From the NCBI GenBank assembly GCA_963702995.1, contig OY969783.1, positions 4,402,001-4,466,000 of the forward strand: DNA of 64,000 nt, in the 5' to 3' direction. The translations under genes and the position numbers were made by a program. This stretch comes from MFD04580-c1 sp963702995. GTDB taxonomy: Bacteria; Planctomycetota; Phycisphaerae; Tepidisphaerales; Tepidisphaeraceae. Positions 16,925 through 26,700 of this stretch are shown piece after piece (within the stretch, counting starts at the first letter, position 1; every line of letters begins with the position of its first letter). The notes below the pieces were generated by a model. It was not told where the DNA came from. It did not search any database and saw only the letters and a program-made list of their open reading frames with translations.

Positions 16925-19596
16925 ATGGCTGAAGAAACGTCCGAGACGTTCGACCAACCGCATACCTCTGAAAACCGTTCGCCTGCGCCGAGAGCGCACT
17001 CGGGGGCATTTCCAATCCGGTTACCGCGGACTACGACGCCGACAACATCCAGGCCCTGGAAGGCCTGGAAGCCGTCCGCAAGCGCCCGGGCATGTATATC
17101 GGCGATACGGCCAGCTATGGGCTGCATCACCTGGTTTACGAAATCGTCGATAACTCGATCGATGAAGCCCAGGCGGGGTTCGCCAAGAACGTGCTGGTCA
17201 AGGTGAACGCGGATGGTTCGATCACGGTCGTGGACGACGGCCGCGGCATTCCCGTCGGCCGCCATACCAAGCTGGGGATCCCGGCGGTTGAGGTCGTCTT
17301 TACGATCCTGCACGCCGGTGGCAAGTTCGAGCATAACGCGACGTCGGCCTACAAGGTATCGGGCGGGCTCCATGGCGTCGGCGCTTCGGTGGTTAACGCA
17401 TTGTCGGAGTGGCTGGAAGTTGAGGTCAGCCGCGACGGCAAGGTCTATCACATGGAGTTCGAGCGGGGCGCCAAGAAGGGGGACCTGAAAATCATCGGCG
17501 CCCGCCCCAAGACCGGCACCAAGGTCACGTTCAAGCCCGACACTCAGATTTTCGCCGACGTGGACTTCAAGTATGAGATCCTGGCCAACCGCATGCGCGA
17601 GATGGCCTACCTGAACGAAGGCGTGAAGATCACCATTGAGGACGAGCGGGCGGGGAAGAAGGAGGAATTCCTTTACGCCGACGGCCTTGCCGAATTCATC
17701 CGGCATCTCAACGACGGCAAGAACACCGTCCATCCGGACGTGATCTACTTCCGCAAGGAAGACGCGGCCAGCGGCCTGGTCGTCGAAGTCGCCATGCAAT
17801 ACAACGACGGGTACAACGAAACCATCCTCTCCTTCGCCAACAACATCAACACGCGCGAGGGCGGGACGCACCTGTCGGGCTTCAAGACGGCGCTCACCGG
17901 CACGATCAACCGCGTCGCCGAGCAGCAGGGGTGGCTCAAGGATGCACGTCCGACGGGGGACGACGTCCGCGAAGGGCTGATGGCTATTGTCAGCGTCAAG
18001 ATCCCCGAACCGCAGTTCGAAGGGCAGACCAAGAGCAAGCTGGGGAACGGCGAGATGGAGGGGTTCGTCTCGTCCGGCATTAACGAGAAGCTCGGCCGCT
18101 ATTTTGAAGAGAACCCCAAGATTGCCCGTGCGATCTTTGAAAAAGGCGTCCAGGCGGCCGAGGCGCGCGAAGCGGCCCGCAAGGCCCGTGAACTCACCCG
18201 CCGCAAGAACAGCATGGAGGGCGGGAGCCTGCCCGGCAAGCTCTCCGACTGCCGCTCCAAGAGCAACGAGGACACGGAGCTCTTCCTCGTCGAAGGGGAC
18301 AGCGCCGGCGGCACGGCGAAGATGGGGCGAGATTCCAACCTTCAGGCGATCCTCGCCCTGCGCGGCAAGCTGTTGAACGTCGAGAAGGCGAACCTCGTGA
18401 AGATGCTCGGCCACGCCGAAATCGACACGATCATCCGCGCCCTGGGGTGCGGCATCCGCGACGACTTCAACATCGACAAGCGGCGGTACGGCAAGATCAT
18501 TATCATGACCGACGCCGACGTGGACGGCAGCCACATCCGCACGCTTCTGCTGACCTTCTTCTTCCGCCACATGACCGACTTGATCCGCGCCGGCCGCGTG
18601 TATGTCGCCCAGCCGCCGCTCTATCTCATTACGCGAAAGAAGAAGAAAGAATACGTGCTCAACGAGCGCAAGATGCGCAACGCGCTGACCGACATGGGGA
18701 CCGAGGGGACGGCCCTGGTCATTCGCGACACGGACAATAATGGCGAGGTCCATCGGATCGCCGGCGCCGAGCTGCGACGCGTGGTTGGCCTGCTCGAGCG
18801 GCTGGAGGAGCACGTCACGATCATCCAGCGCCGGGGGATCGACTTCGCCGATTTCCTGGGCCGCCGAAGCGAGGACGGGAAGTTGCCCCAGTTCCACGTG
18901 GTGGTGGACGGGAAGGATACCTTCTTCCACACCGCCGAAGAGCGCGAAGCCTTCCTGAAGCAGAACAATTTCCTGGTGGAAGATGATGAGATGAACCAGG
19001 TGCAGGGTGACGGTGCGCGAGCGGCCGCCCCAGTCAGCGGCGAGGCGAGCCCGATCATCGCGGAGGCAAGCCCGCCCGCGGGCGCCGCCCCGGCGGCCCA
19101 TACCAACGGTTCGGCCCGCCCGAAGAGCGACAAGGACCACTGGGCCCGGCTGCAGAAGAATCACGAGCTGCACGAGGTCAAAGAGCTCGACCGCCTCTTC
19201 CGCGAGCTGCACGGGGCCGGTCTCTCCATCGACGACTACTTCCTCACCCAGGAAGAATCCGTCACCGGCGAGAAATTGGCCACCAAGTATTGCCTGGTCA
19301 ATGAGGCCAGCACGCACGACGTCGCCGGCGTGGCCCAGATCGTCCGCGAGATCCACCGCCTGGTGAAGAAGGGGAGCGGGATGGAGATCAAGCGGTTCAA
19401 AGGGCTGGGGGAGATGGACGAGTCGGAGCTGTGGGACACCACGCTGAACCCCGGCGCCCGGGTCCTGCTCCGGGTCACGCTTCACGAGGCGGCCGAGGCG
19501 GAGCGGATGTTCAGCGTCCTGATGGGCGAAGACGTCGAGCGCCGCCGCCAGTTCATCGAAGAACACGCGCTGGAAGTGAAGAACCTGGACGTTTGA
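16925..19596 (+). CDS. gyrB: DNA gyrase subunit B (frame break near 17004)
   Basis: About 890 residues. With GyrA it introduces negative supercoils using ATP. The N-terminal extension (MAEETSETFDQPHTSENRSP) is in one frame. The conserved part begins YDADNIQALEGLEAVRKRPG in the next; adding one G to GGGGG at 17002-17006 joins them. The GHKL ATPase motifs are YEIVDNSIDEA, VVDDGRGIPV and SGGLHGVGASVVNALS, with the transducer QTK loop in FEGQTKSKLG. The TOPRIM domain has VEGDSAGGTAKMGRD and MTDADVDGSHIRTLLLTFF. Near residue 695 a low-complexity Ala/Pro linker (about 35 residues, ARAAAPVSGEASPIIAEASP) is inserted before the C-terminal KRFKGLGEMDESELWDTTL. A good AGGAG precedes the ATG. Because gyrB is essential, the break is almost certainly a sequence error. 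Confidence 0.97.
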
Positions 19597-19620
19597 TACA
19601 GCGTGAGGCGGCGTGAGGCA

Positions 19621-19754
19621 GAATCCGAAGCACGAAATCTCAAGGAAACTCGGAGGGAAGAAAGCGGGAATCGTTGCAGCCGAGCGCAATTCGGTTTCTT
19701 CTTTCCCCCTTTTTGTCATTCCTTCGGATTTCGGATTTGGTGCTTCGGATTTCC
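19621..19754. repeat. Dispersed repeat, family F (AATCCGAAGCACGAAAT), copy 1
   Basis: The left arm AATCCGAAGCACGAAATC (from 19622) and the right arm near 19725-19754 (GGATTTGGTGCTTCGGATTT) are inverted copies around an AT-richer, purine-then-pyrimidine-rich centre (GGGAAGAAAG ... CTTCTTTCCCCC) that can also pair. It lies directly between gyrB and the convergent zincin-like gene. Further copies are at 41333 and 63770. Confidence 0.85.
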
Positions 19755-19764
19755 AGATCTCGGC

Positions 19765-20172
19765 TCACGCTGCTTCTGCGAACTGCTTCAATTCCTGCGG
19801 CAGGTCCTTGATGCCGCGGCGGATCGCCTTGCCGACGGCGTAGCGCATCGACAGCGCGTAGCGCCGTTTCACGCGATCGTCCGGCTCGACCCCGAGCGCG
19901 CGCATCTGGGCCAGGGCCCACTGCCAGACGTGGTATTCTTCCTCGCAGCGGCGCTTATATCGGTCAAACCCGATCACATGATGCCCCACCTCGTGCAGGA
20001 AGATCGAGAGGCTGATCGCCGTGCGAGGGACAGGGGCCTCGATCCAGTTGATGACGCGGCCATCGCGATATTCGGTGCGCCAGGCGCACCCCGTCATGTT
20101 GCCGCGCCACCGCCGCACGCGAATGCGATGTCGAACCTTGATCATCCGGACGATTGGGGAGTAATCCGCCAT
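19765..20172 (-). CDS. Small zincin-like protein with HExxH motif
   Basis: 135 residues from MADYSPIVRMIKVRHRIRVR (20172); the longer open frame upstream looks non-coding. The centre holds SIFLHEVGHHVIGFDRYKRR, an HExxH zinc-binding motif in the form HEVGHH, followed by EEEYHVWQWAL, where Glu or His could be the third metal ligand. N-terminal residues are strongly basic (Arg/Lys-rich). The C-terminal helix RRGIKDLPQELKQFAEAA completes the protein. The pattern suggests a minimal metallopeptidase fold of the SprT or gluzincin kind, but I cannot assign a family, and catalytic activity is inferred from the motif only. It is convergent to gyrB across a dispersed repeat. Confidence 0.7.
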   Translation of the reverse strand: MADYSPIVRMIKVRHRIRVRRWRGNMTGCAWRTEYRDGRVINWIEAPVPRTAISLSIFLHEVGHHVIGFDRYKRRCEEEYHVWQWALAQMRALGVEPDDRVKRRYALSMRYAVGKAIRRGIKDLPQELKQFAEAA

Positions 20173-20449
20173 GTGCCCACGCTCTATCGGCAGCGCGGCC
20201 GGGGGGCACACCCCGCGTGAGCTGAGCGCGAACGGATTCTGATCCGTCCGTTCGTCAGATTGGCCCGTCCGAGAATCGTTCCGATGGCGCGTCGCCAACG
20301 CGGGTGCGCAAAGGATTCGACGCCGGCCCGGTGTCGCAAGGTGAAGCTGGGCGGGCGAGCCGGTTACCGGGCCCCGGGGAACCTGTTATGTTCGGAGGCG
20401 GGTGTGGCCGCTCCGCCAGAGTGGCGGATCGTCACACCGGGAGGGATCG

Positions 20450-21190
20450 ATGGCCGCCGCGCCCAGCTCGCCATTCTCAGCGGTGATCTTCCTGACGCTC
20501 CTGACGGTGCTCGGGCTGTCCGCCGGCGTCTTCTGGGCGTTGCTGCGCCGCGAAACATCGCGGCGTCAGTGGGTCGCGCTGTCGGAGTGGGCACGGGATT
20601 GCCATTTCCGCTTCGTCCCCGACGCTCTGCTGCGGCTGCCCCCGCCATTCGACGCGCTCCCCAAGGCCGCCTTCGGGACTCAGGAGCCGCGCGTCCGTCT
20701 GTGCCTGTCGGACGGCCCGACGACGCTCGTGCAGATGCAGACCGGCCCCGGCGCCGCCGAGGCCGCAATCCACGCCCAGCTCATCGGCCTTGCCGAGCCG
20801 CTCTCGTTCGGCCAGCGGCCGGCCGCCGCGCCGATTGTGGCCAGCGAGGTCCAGTGGAACCTGTTGATTCGCAATCTTCGCGCGAACTGGCCGCCCACCG
20901 GCCTGCGCCCCACCGGAGCGGCCGTCAGTGTGATCGACCTGTTCGCGCTGACCGGCTACCCCCGCCTCGGGAGCATCGATCGGTTCGTCGTCTTCGGCAC
21001 GGCATCCGAACAGGCGGCGACGCTCTCGGAATCGTTCAGCCGCGCGCTGTTGCCGCCCGACATCGGCCTTCTGCTCCATGGCCCGTGGTTGATCCTCGAT
21101 TTTTCTTCCCGCCACTTCGACGTGATCGAATTCAACCGCATGCTCGCGCTCGCCGAGCAGATCGTCGTCCATCTCCCGGCGTCGATCTGA
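20450..21190 (+). CDS. Hypothetical membrane-anchored protein
   Basis: 246 residues, not recognised. The ATG at 20450 has GGGAGG six bases upstream and is preferred to one at 20402. One N-terminal membrane helix (FSAVIFLTLLTVLGLSAGVF, residues ~10-30) is followed by a short basic turn (LLRRETSRRQW). The globular part of about 200 residues probably faces the cytoplasm. It is rich in beta-like patterns (RVRLCLSDGPTTLVQMQTG, RFVVFGTASEQAATLSESF) and ends LALAEQIVVHLPASI. There is no metal or nucleotide motif. It lies alone, between divergent and convergent neighbours. The 277-base gap before it (20173-20449) shows nothing identifiable. Confidence 0.65.
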   Translation: MAAAPSSPFSAVIFLTLLTVLGLSAGVFWALLRRETSRRQWVALSEWARDCHFRFVPDALLRLPPPFDALPKAAFGTQEPRVRLCLSDGPTTLVQMQTGPGAAEAAIHAQLIGLAEPLSFGQRPAAAPIVASEVQWNLLIRNLRANWPPTGLRPTGAAVSVIDLFALTGYPRLGSIDRFVVFGTASEQAATLSESFSRALLPPDIGLLLHGPWLILDFSSRHFDVIEFNRMLALAEQIVVHLPASI

Positions 21191-21288
21191 TCACGAGGCC
21201 TGCTCTTGTACGGGCCGCACCGCGGTCCGCGCAAACCCTAACGCGCTGTTTTCGATGGAACGAGACACTGTTGCCGACCGGACACAAG

Positions 21289-21313
21289 GCCCGCCGGTGA
21301 GGGCACCGGCGGC
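21289..21313. repeat. Hairpin repeat, family E (CCGCCGGTGAGGGCACCGGCGG), copy 1
   Basis: A perfect stem CCGCCGGTG/CACCGGCGG with loop AGGG. The same 22 bases recur at 41237-41258. It lies in the intergenic space between convergent genes, where it could end transcripts from both sides, although no T-run follows. Confidence 0.78.
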
Positions 21314-21410
21314 ACGTCGGAAAAGATCGTCGCGCATTCGCAGTCTTGCCGGGAGTGGCCCGCTGGCACGATCCGGCCGCATGCCGCCCGGGCCCACGGG
21401 CGGCGTTCGA

Positions 21411-23579
21411 TCAATGGCGAGCGGCCGGCGGCGCGGCGCTGAGGAGCAGGCGAAGCGTCTGGGCCTGCGCCGAATCGGCGGCGTAGTCGGCGGCCGTCTT
21501 GCTCTCGACGCTCTTCGCGGTCGGGTCGGCGCCGTGGGCGAGAAGGATGGTCACGATCTCGGCGGCGCCTCGCGATGCGGCGACCATGAGCGGCGTGCGG
21601 CCGGCGCGATCCGATGTGTTGGGCTTCGCTCCAGCGTCGAGCAGCGCTTTCAGGCAGTCGGTTCGGGCGGCCGTAGCGGCGGCAAGCAGGAGCGGCGTAA
21701 TATCCCCCGAGCCGGCCGCGTTCGGGTCGCCGCCCGCCTTCAGGATCGCCTGCATCACCGCCGGCTCGCCGGAAAGGGCGGCCATCAGCAGCGGTGTCTC
21801 ATCCTGCTTGTCCTTGCTGTTCGGCTCCGCGCCCCCGGCCAGGAGCGCCTCAACGGAGGCCGCGGAGCCCGCCTCCGCGGCGAGGTGGAGCGGGGTCAGG
21901 CCGCGGAGGTCGGCCGCGCGGGCGTCGGCCTTGCCCGACAGCAGCGCCTTGACGACGTTCGCATACCCGCGGGCGGAGGCGTCGTGCAACGCGGCCGCTG
22001 AGCCGGCGGCCGCCCGCACGTTCGGGTCGGCCCCGTGGTCGAGCAGCAGCTTCACCACGCCTTCATTCCCCTGGCGGGCGGCGAGGATCAGCGCCGTGAC
22101 ATCGCCCGGCGTGGCGGCGTTGGGGTCGGCGCCGCGATCGAGCAACGCGGCCGCCGCATCGACGCGGCCGTCATAGGCGACGTGCATCAGCGGCGTCATG
22201 CCGGCGGGGTCCTTGGCGCGAGGGTCGCCGAGACGCGCCAGCAACCGATCCACCGGCTCCTCCGCCGAGGCCGGCGCGGGCTCGAACCAGAACCGCGACG
22301 CCCCATAGTCGAGCGTCAGGCGGCCGTTCCGCGCCGCCGCGCCGCCGACGAAGCCGGCACAGATCGATTGCAGCCAGCTCCCCGTCGGCGTCCGTCCCGG
22401 CGGCGAGAACGGAGCGCGCACCCGCCGTGGCGGCTGGCCGAACAACTCGACCTCCTCAAACCATGCGTCGTCCGGCATCCCCGGCGACCCGCCGCCGCCG
22501 ACGATCGGGTGATACCCGTCGGTGACCTGCGGGTGCTGCGACAAGAACGTGCCGAACAGCTTCATCTCGCCAGCCATGCCGGTTTGAAGCATGAATAGCC
22601 CGTCGCGCCCTTTCACGCGGCACGGAAGGAACGGGACATCGAGCCCCGGGCGGAAATAGAGCGAGCCCCCTGTCCCGGCCGGCGTTTTTGCGGCGAAGCG
22701 CGCCGGGTCGTAGAGCGTCAGCGTCGCCATCCGAAAGTCGAGCGTGAACGGCCGGCGGCGTAGAAAGTCGTTCCCTAGCACACCCGCCGCCTTCAGGCCA
22801 AAGGTGCCCAGGGCGACGCGCATGTCCACCGAGACCAGCAGCGGATGGCTGAGGGTGCTCGGCCCGACCGACAGCTCGGTCACATCAATATAGTCCCCGC
22901 CAACGGGCTGCGCGGCCAACTGCGTGCTGACCTGGGCGACGGTCGGGAGCCCGAGCGTCTTGACGAAATCACGATCGAGCATCGTCGATGGGCTGCCGGT
23001 ATCGACGATGAAGAGCCCCGCGTCGCGCCCGTTCACGCGGACCGGGGCCATCAGCCAGTCGCCCGCGCGGGTCAGGGGCACCACGATCGCCTCATCGCCG
23101 GCGGCCGAGCGCGTCGCGGGGGCGGAGGTGGATAGCCGCACGCCGGACGCGCCATCGGTCGAAGCGACCGCCACCGCCGTATCGGCCGATGGGTTGGTCG
23201 GCGGGGGTTTCGCGGCGGGCATGCGCGTAGACGCCGGCGCGGCGGCCGCGGACGGATCGACCTTTGCCGGGATCTCAACGGACGGAGCCGCCGACACGAC
23301 GGGCGCGACCGCCGCCGGAGCGGCCGCTACCGCCGGCGGGGAACCAGGATCGGCAGACAGCGGCGCGATCGCAGGATGTGTCTCCGAAGGGTTGGGCTTG
23401 CCCTGCGCTGATGGATCACCCGGTGACCCGGGCGCGTGTGCGTCGGGCGCGGCGCCAGCCACCTGTGGCGCGGCGGCCACCGGGGTCGGTGTCGCGGCGT
23501 TCGGCGTCGGGGCATTCGCGGCGCATCCGGTGGTCAGCAGGCCGGCAATCGTATGAAGGAGGATCCAGGATCGTCGCAT
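21411..23579 (-). CDS. Lipoprotein with retropepsin-like domain and C-terminal ankyrin repeats
   Basis: 722 residues. The start MRRSWILLHTIAGLLTTGCA (23579) gives a lipoprotein signal with Cys near residue 19. A Pro/Ala-rich linker (to ~165) leads to an aspartyl-protease-like domain: GRDAGLFIVDTGSPSTML has the DTG active-site triad. About 120 residues later a second copy of the strand-turn motif reads GRDGLFMLQTGMAGEM, where Asp is replaced by Gln. The C-terminal third has eight ankyrin repeats (GMTPLMHVAYDGRV, GLTPLHLAAEAGSA, DETPLLMAALSGEP, GRTPLMVAASRGAA and others, each about 33 residues). Likely anchored in the outer or inner membrane facing the periplasm, as a protease or peptide-binding scaffold. 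Catalysis would need dimerisation or the degenerate second site; this is inference. Confidence 0.85.
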   Translation of the reverse strand: MRRSWILLHTIAGLLTTGCAANAPTPNAATPTPVAAAPQVAGAAPDAHAPGSPGDPSAQGKPNPSETHPAIAPLSADPGSPPAVAAAPAAVAPVVSAAPSVEIPAKVDPSAAAAPASTRMPAAKPPPTNPSADTAVAVASTDGASGVRLSTSAPATRSAAGDEAIVVPLTRAGDWLMAPVRVNGRDAGLFIVDTGSPSTMLDRDFVKTLGLPTVAQVSTQLAAQPVGGDYIDVTELSVGPSTLSHPLLVSVDMRVALGTFGLKAAGVLGNDFLRRRPFTLDFRMATLTLYDPARFAAKTPAGTGGSLYFRPGLDVPFLPCRVKGRDGLFMLQTGMAGEMKLFGTFLSQHPQVTDGYHPIVGGGGSPGMPDDAWFEEVELFGQPPRRVRAPFSPPGRTPTGSWLQSICAGFVGGAAARNGRLTLDYGASRFWFEPAPASAEEPVDRLLARLGDPRAKDPAGMTPLMHVAYDGRVDAAAALLDRGADPNAATPGDVTALILAARQGNEGVVKLLLDHGADPNVRAAAGSAAALHDASARGYANVVKALLSGKADARAADLRGLTPLHLAAEAGSAASVEALLAGGAEPNSKDKQDETPLLMAALSGEPAVMQAILKAGGDPNAAGSGDITPLLLAAATAARTDCLKALLDAGAKPNTSDRAGRTPLMVAASRGAAEIVTILLAHGADPTAKSVESKTAADYAADSAQAQTLRLLLSAAPPAARH

Positions 23580-23750
23580 ATCGAGCTCGTCATCGGCTGG
23601 AGAGGAGGATCGGGAACGCCGGGCGGCGGGCGCCGCCGGATCATCGATCTTGCCCTTGTCGCGACGGAAAGCAAGCAATCGACCCTTCTGAACGGAACGG
23701 TCGTGGTACGGAGGCGGCGGGAGCCTGTGCGCGGGCAAACCGGCTCGCGA

Positions 23751-24254
23751 TCACCCGGCGTTGCCGGGGCCGGTCCCGGCGCCGCGGGAGAAGGCGGAGG
23801 GCGGAGCGGTCGCTCCAACGTCAAGCGACTCGCGGTTGGCGTGTTTCCGGAACTCGATCTCCTGGTCGGAGATGGCGATCTCCTTCTCTTTGGCCTCGAT
23901 CTGCTTCTTCTGGGTGGTGATATCGACCCGCAGCCGCGCGTAGAGGTTCATGTAAGCGTTTGCGACGAACACAAGCGAGAAGAACGCGATCCCATACCCG
24001 CGCCACCCGCTGTACATGAGTTGGTATCGAGTCAAGAAAAGGGCCAGGGCCGTCACGTAGTGGCTGAAGCAATACTCGCAGGTGAACAAATAGAAGAACT
24101 TGCGACGGAGGAGCTGCTCGCAATCCTGGCTTTGCTTTTTGCACCAGTCGCGCGGCTCGCGGAAGACCTCCTCGAACACCACGGTCCGCGCGATACACGC
24201 GATCGGGATCGCCAGGATGAACAGGCCAACGATCTGCTGCCACGTGAGGTTCAT
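23751..24254 (-). CDS. Membrane protein with CEYCFSH motif, unknown function
   Basis: 167 residues from MNLTWQQIVGLFILAIPIAC (24254). The upstream extension of the open frame is not convincing. Two or three membrane helices are visible: IVGLFILAIPIACIARTVVF, HYVTALALFLTRYQLM and YGIAFFSLVFVANAYMNLYA. Between them lies the Cys-rich loop LFTCEYCFSHYV, whose spacing recalls the CxxC(x)H signature of small bacterial membrane proteins such as DUF1360. The C-terminal part is a charged coiled coil (DITTQKKQIEAKEKEIAISD). I cannot assign a function. It is on the same strand as the ankyrin lipoprotein, 171 bases upstream of it, and may be co-transcribed. Confidence 0.7.
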   Translation of the reverse strand: MNLTWQQIVGLFILAIPIACIARTVVFEEVFREPRDWCKKQSQDCEQLLRRKFFYLFTCEYCFSHYVTALALFLTRYQLMYSGWRGYGIAFFSLVFVANAYMNLYARLRVDITTQKKQIEAKEKEIAISDQEIEFRKHANRESLDVGATAPPSAFSRGAGTGPGNAG

Positions 24255-24563
24255 GGAAAACGCCGTTTCTAAAGCCGGGACGAAACCGGCGCGGGCCCAG
24301 GCTTCCACTCCTATACTGTCGCCCAAGGAATGCCGATACAACCGAATTCCACGCAGGTTCCCCGCGGAGCACAATCTGGCTGGCGCGCCCGATCCGCCCG
24401 ATCCGGGGTACTTTCGCTTCTTCCCCGGCCCCTGACTCTGATTTGCTCCGCGGCGAAGCCAAGATGAAGTCGCGCGATTGGCGATTAACGAGCGGAGCCT
24501 TTACAACTGCCCTTGGGGCGTTTGGGCACCGAACTCATGCCGCTTTGACGGCGGGCAAAAAAG

Positions 24564-25765
24564 ATGTTTGAAGATCGTAGGGCTCCGGTCGCCCTCATCG
24601 CCAATTCGCTCCCGCCCTACCGCGCGCATCAGTATCAGCGCCTTGCCGAGGCGATGCCCGACGTTCGGTTCCTCACCTTTCGAACGCATCTGGAAGAAGG
24701 GCGATGGCTCGCGGTCCCGCCCGAAGCAGCGCAAAAATCGGCCTGCTCGAACCGTTCTCGGACGTGCCGCTCGCGGAGCAGTCTCAGCGGCGGCGCTGGC
24801 GGGACGAGTGGCGAACCGGCGGCCGTATCATCGAGCGGCTCCGGCGGGAGGGCGTTCGCGCGGTCGTGCTGTCGGGCTACAACGACCTCGGCCGCATCCG
24901 CGTCATGCGGTGGGGCCGGGCGGCGGGGGTTCCAGTGCTGCTCTGGGGCGACAGCAATATCCACGACGACGCCTACACGCTTTCGGGCCGCCCGCTCAAG
25001 GCGAGGATCAAGCGGGCGATTGTGGGAGCGCTGCTCAACCTCTGCGCCGGCGCGTTGTGCGCGGGCAGCGCCGGGCGTGAATACTTCCGAAAGTATGGCG
25101 TCCCGGACGGCCGCATCTTCCACTTCGCGCTTGAGCCGGACTACGCCGCGATCGCCGCCACGGGCGAAGCCGACATTGCCCCGATCCGCGAGCGGTTCGG
25201 CCTGTCGCTCCAGCGGCGGCGAATCCTCTATTGCGGGCGGCTCGCGCCGGTGAAGCGCGTGGATCTGCTGCTCAACGCCTTCTCGGCGATCGTGGGCCAG
25301 CGGCCGGAATGGGACCTCGTCATCCTGGGGGACGGGCCGCTGCGGGAACACCTTCAGGAGAGGGCATCGACGGCACCGCGGCCGCGCGTGAACTGGCTGG
25401 GGCATCAGGCCGATCAGGCGATCGTTCGAGCCGTGCAACGGTCGTGCGATGTGCTCGTCTTCCCGTCGGAACTGGAGCCGTGGGGGCTCGTCGTGAACGA
25501 GGCCTTGGCGGCCGGGCTGGCGGTCGTGAGCGCGGAGACGGTGGGGGCGGCGGTCGATCTGGTCCGCGACGGCGTCAACGGCCGCACCTTCGCTCGCAAT
25601 GATGAGGCTGGGTTGATCGAATGTCTTCTGGACGTCACGCAAGCGGATCGGCTCGCCACGATGCGAGCCGCATCGAGCAAGGTGCTGGCCGAGTGGCGGC
25701 GTAAGGCCGACGCCGTCGAGGGGCTTCGCGACGCCCTGACCGCCGTCGGCGCGCTGCCGAAATAA
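24564..25765 (+). CDS. Glycosyltransferase family 4 (frame break at 24733)
   Basis: About 400 residues. The N-terminal GT-B strand (APVALIANSLPPYRAHQYQR) is in the first frame. The rest follows in the second from KIGLLEPFSDVPLAEQS. One A missing from the run of five at 24733-24737 restores QKIGLLEP. The donor-binding half is classical: RRILYCGRLAPVKRVDLLL, WDLVILGDGPLREHL, VNWLGHQAD and the E-x7-E motif in FPSELEPWGLVVNEALAAGL. It transfers a sugar from a nucleotide donor, probably in exopolysaccharide or lipid glycan synthesis. It stands alone, so the pathway cannot be inferred. The 309 bases before it (24255-24563) contain no gene and no clear promoter. Confidence 0.87.
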
Positions 25766-25778
25766 GTGAAGGCGATCG

Positions 25779-26399
25779 CTACCGAGGCGCAAATGCTGGC
25801 GGTGTGGCCGGCTTGGGCGGCCCGAAGAGCCGGGCCAGGGAGAGGGAGAAGCCGGGCAGGAGGCGGGTCGAACAGCGTTGGCTCGCGCGGATGGTCTCTT
25901 CGGCCCAGCGGCCGCCACTACGGCGGTGAAACAGCAATTCTCGCCGCGCGTCGTCAATGACCCAATACTCGGCGGCCCCAAACTGGAGGTATTCTTCGCA
26001 CTTGTCCACGTAATCGACGTACTCGGTCTCGGGCGAGACCACCTCGACGATGATCTCCGGCGCCCAAAGCGCCGACAGCTCGGGCCCGGTTTCCGGCGGC
26101 GGCGTGCGATAGACGGCCAGGTCGGGGTGGCGCTCGGAATCGTGCGTGTATAGGACGATGCGTGCTTCGTCACTTCCGGCCACGCAGTAGAGGTTGCCGG
26201 GGTTGGCCTGGTCGAATGTCTCAAGCTGCGAGCGGACGGCCGCCACGATCGCCTCATGGCGTGCGGTCGGGGGAGCGCCGGCGGCGATCGTGCCGTGCGC
26301 CAGCTCGTAATGCTGACCGGGCGGCCGCAGGGCTCGGTCGAACTCCTTGAGCGACATCTTCTGTCCGTGATCGTCCCGGGTCAGGTGATTCCGCAACAT
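25779..26399 (-). CDS. Uma2 family protein (PD-(D/E)XK restriction endonuclease-like)
   Basis: 206 residues. Uma2/DUF820 signatures: QHYELAHGTI, HPDLAVYRTPPP, PEIIVEVVSPETEYVDYVDK, YLQFGAAEYWVIDDARREL. In PD-(D/E)XK terms the Asp is in RHPDLAV and the E-x-V in IIVEVVS. The family is very abundant in planctomycetes and cyanobacteria. Biochemical activity has not been established for most members. A shorter start at MSLKEFDRALRPPGQHYE (26357) is equally plausible, because many family members begin with that phrase. It converges with the glycosyltransferase 13 bases away and diverges from the radical SAM gene. The 301-base divergent spacer (26400-26700) must hold promoters for both but shows no motif I can defend. 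Confidence 0.88.
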   Translation of the reverse strand: MLRNHLTRDDHGQKMSLKEFDRALRPPGQHYELAHGTIAAGAPPTARHEAIVAAVRSQLETFDQANPGNLYCVAGSDEARIVLYTHDSERHPDLAVYRTPPPETGPELSALWAPEIIVEVVSPETEYVDYVDKCEEYLQFGAAEYWVIDDARRELLFHRRSGGRWAEETIRASQRCSTRLLPGFSLSLARLFGPPKPATPPAFAPR

Positions 26400-26700
26400 G
26401 GCAAGCCTACATCTTTTCTACAACTCGGCGTCAGCGGCTGGTTGGCGAGCGGGTTTGGCGGCCGCTCGCGAGGCGTGACTATACCGAGCGGCACCCCTGA
26501 ATCGCGCGTTTTTTTCCGAGCGGAAACCAGCGTTTCGCGTCCCCCGGCCGATTGGCTCGGGTGCGGCCATCGATTATCGGGCCCAGTAGTGGCCATCTCT
26601 TGTCGCTATGTAGCCGGAAGCCCGGTGAGAGTGGGCGGGAGCCCTAGGACAGCGGAGTTGCGCCGCTTGCTCTAAAAGGTAGGATACGACTTCACCACCT

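Noticed and set aside
16918..19719. 933-residue open frame opposite gyrB
   Set aside because: A long antisense frame caused by high GC codon bias; the plus strand has full gyrase B motifs.
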